Assembly (NCBI RefSeq): GCF_947179165.1 | Contig: NC_077247.1 | Coordinates: 44,374,935-44,438,934 of the forward strand | DNA: 64,000 bases | Reading direction: 5' to 3' | DNA from: Solanum dulcamara | Taxonomy: Eukaryota > Streptophyta > Magnoliopsida > Solanales > Solanaceae | Shown here: positions 63,088 through 64,000 of the stretch, in pieces | How the letters are laid out: every line of letters starts with the position of its first letter | Numbering within the stretch: the stretch's first letter is position 1 | The notes under the pieces: generated by a model | The model's input: the letters and a program-made list of their open reading frames with translations, nothing else | Database searches by the model: none | Told to the model about the DNA's origin: nothing | Translations under genes and position numbers: made by a program

Positions 63088-64000
63088 TTGACATAAAAGT
63101 AATTAATCTTCATAAGGTATATATACATGCAAAAATAAATTGTAAGGTGGGAAAATATTCTCGAATTATGAGGTCACATCTCAGCAACAGTGACATATAA
63201 ATCTTAGGATCACACTTATGGTTGCTTAATTATTAATCTACTAGTACTTTTAAGATAAGGTTCTAAAAGTTGGCGAGTCAGAGTTAAAACTTTGTTAAAC
63301 ATCAATCAATATAGAAAAATTTGGTCTACCTGAATTTGCTCAAATTATCAGTTTTAAATTTGAATTAAAAATAAATTGCGATCAATATAAAATTTGATTT
63401 TTAAGAATAAAATTAATGACCAACTCATTTAAAGACACTAATCCGTTTGAAGGGGGAAATGCAAATAATTCTTTACATATTTTAATGGCAGCAACACAAG
63501 TGATCCAATACTTAGAGAAGAATAAATGAGTAATCTTCTTGTGTAAAAGTAAAACAACAAATTAAAATATGTAAAGAATTAGTATATCCTCTATTTGTGG
63601 TCTAGTAGACATATATATATACACACACAAATTTACCCTACCATACATAAGACAAAAAAAAGTAGTTTAATTTTGGCCTCTTAAAAGGAACAAACTGGTC
63701 CACCTATTAAATAATGATATGGAAAGTGAAAATGAATTGAGATCATAAGGGTATATAAGAGATTGCCTAATAAAAATGAGAAAAGCAAAAGAACTTTAGA
63801 AATCCCAACAAATATGTAAAGAGAAATTGTAACTTTGAAAATAGACATGCAAAAATTTAATTCTGATATTCACAACCAATAATGGACAGAGGATATGCAA
63901 CACAGTTTTCATGTATTCTCAAAATGTGATATATATAATTGTGACAACTAAGTAAAAATAATTTCAAAATTCACTCAGAAATATAAATGAAGTTATAAAG
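63088..64000. other. Intergenic AT-rich DNA to the window end
   Basis: No coding region, terminal repeat or RNA gene was recognised. A (TA)n/(CA)n run lies at 63610-63630. Confidence 0.5.

Overview
This is a window of plant nuclear DNA, almost certainly from a Solanaceae (Solanum-like) genome. Three things point there: AT-rich intergenic DNA with GT-AG introns, a guard-cell potassium channel of the KAT/KST1 type, and repeat families typical of that plant family. The repeats include RTE-type LINE and TS-type SINE tails ending in (TTG)n, hAT-like MITEs with CAG-TGGCGGAGCCA ends, Stowaway MITEs, and SolS-like and Au-like SINE pieces. No bacterial, organellar or CRISPR features were seen.

Seven protein-coding genes appear intact. 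From left to right: a DUF4408/DUF761 protein (941-1696 +); a single-exon F-box protein (5655-6755 +); a chloroplast alpha/beta hydrolase matching CHLOROPHYLL DEPHYTYLASE 1 (9127-10278 -); a DUF538 protein (27953-28393 +); the 20S proteasome subunit alpha-5, PAE (30829-36625 +, nine exons, 237 aa); an IDA-like peptide precursor (38613-39041 +); and, converging at the right, MNS3-type class I alpha-mannosidase (48046-56242 +, six exons, 628 aa) and a KST1/KAT-type inward-rectifying K+ channel (56774-59751 -, eleven exons, 688 aa). That list counts the converging pair separately from the first six, giving eight in all. All multi-exon models were joined by hand with GT-AG junctions, and their reading frames close exactly.

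The space between genes is mostly transposon debris, much of it nested. At 0.3-0.7 kb a Stowaway holds a hAT MITE. At 3.6-4.0 kb another Stowaway holds a 5'-truncated SINE with its own target duplication. The start of a Copia element (LTR, primer-binding site, gag start) lies at 13.1-13.6 kb. A complete but decayed Ty1/copia element with both LTRs and a 5-bp target duplication occupies 19.48-24.58 kb on the minus strand. A hAT-like element carrying a tRNA-like Pol III head interrupts an RTE LINE at 42.6-43.8 kb. A decayed Helitron is proposed at 43.78-47.51 kb. MNS3 intron 2 holds a 5'-truncated RTE LINE with a perfect 16-bp target duplication. A 1.23-kb foldback (Mutator-like) element with a perfect 9-bp target duplication sits at 61.84-63.08 kb.

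The genes do not form a pathway; they are ordinary neighbours on a eukaryotic chromosome. The most unusual items are the nested and cargo-bearing transposons: a MITE with a coding-like insert next to the IDA-like gene, a hAT element with a tRNA-like head, and a long perfect hairpin next to a 49-codon C2H2 zinc-finger ORF. No clearly new defence or regulatory system was found.
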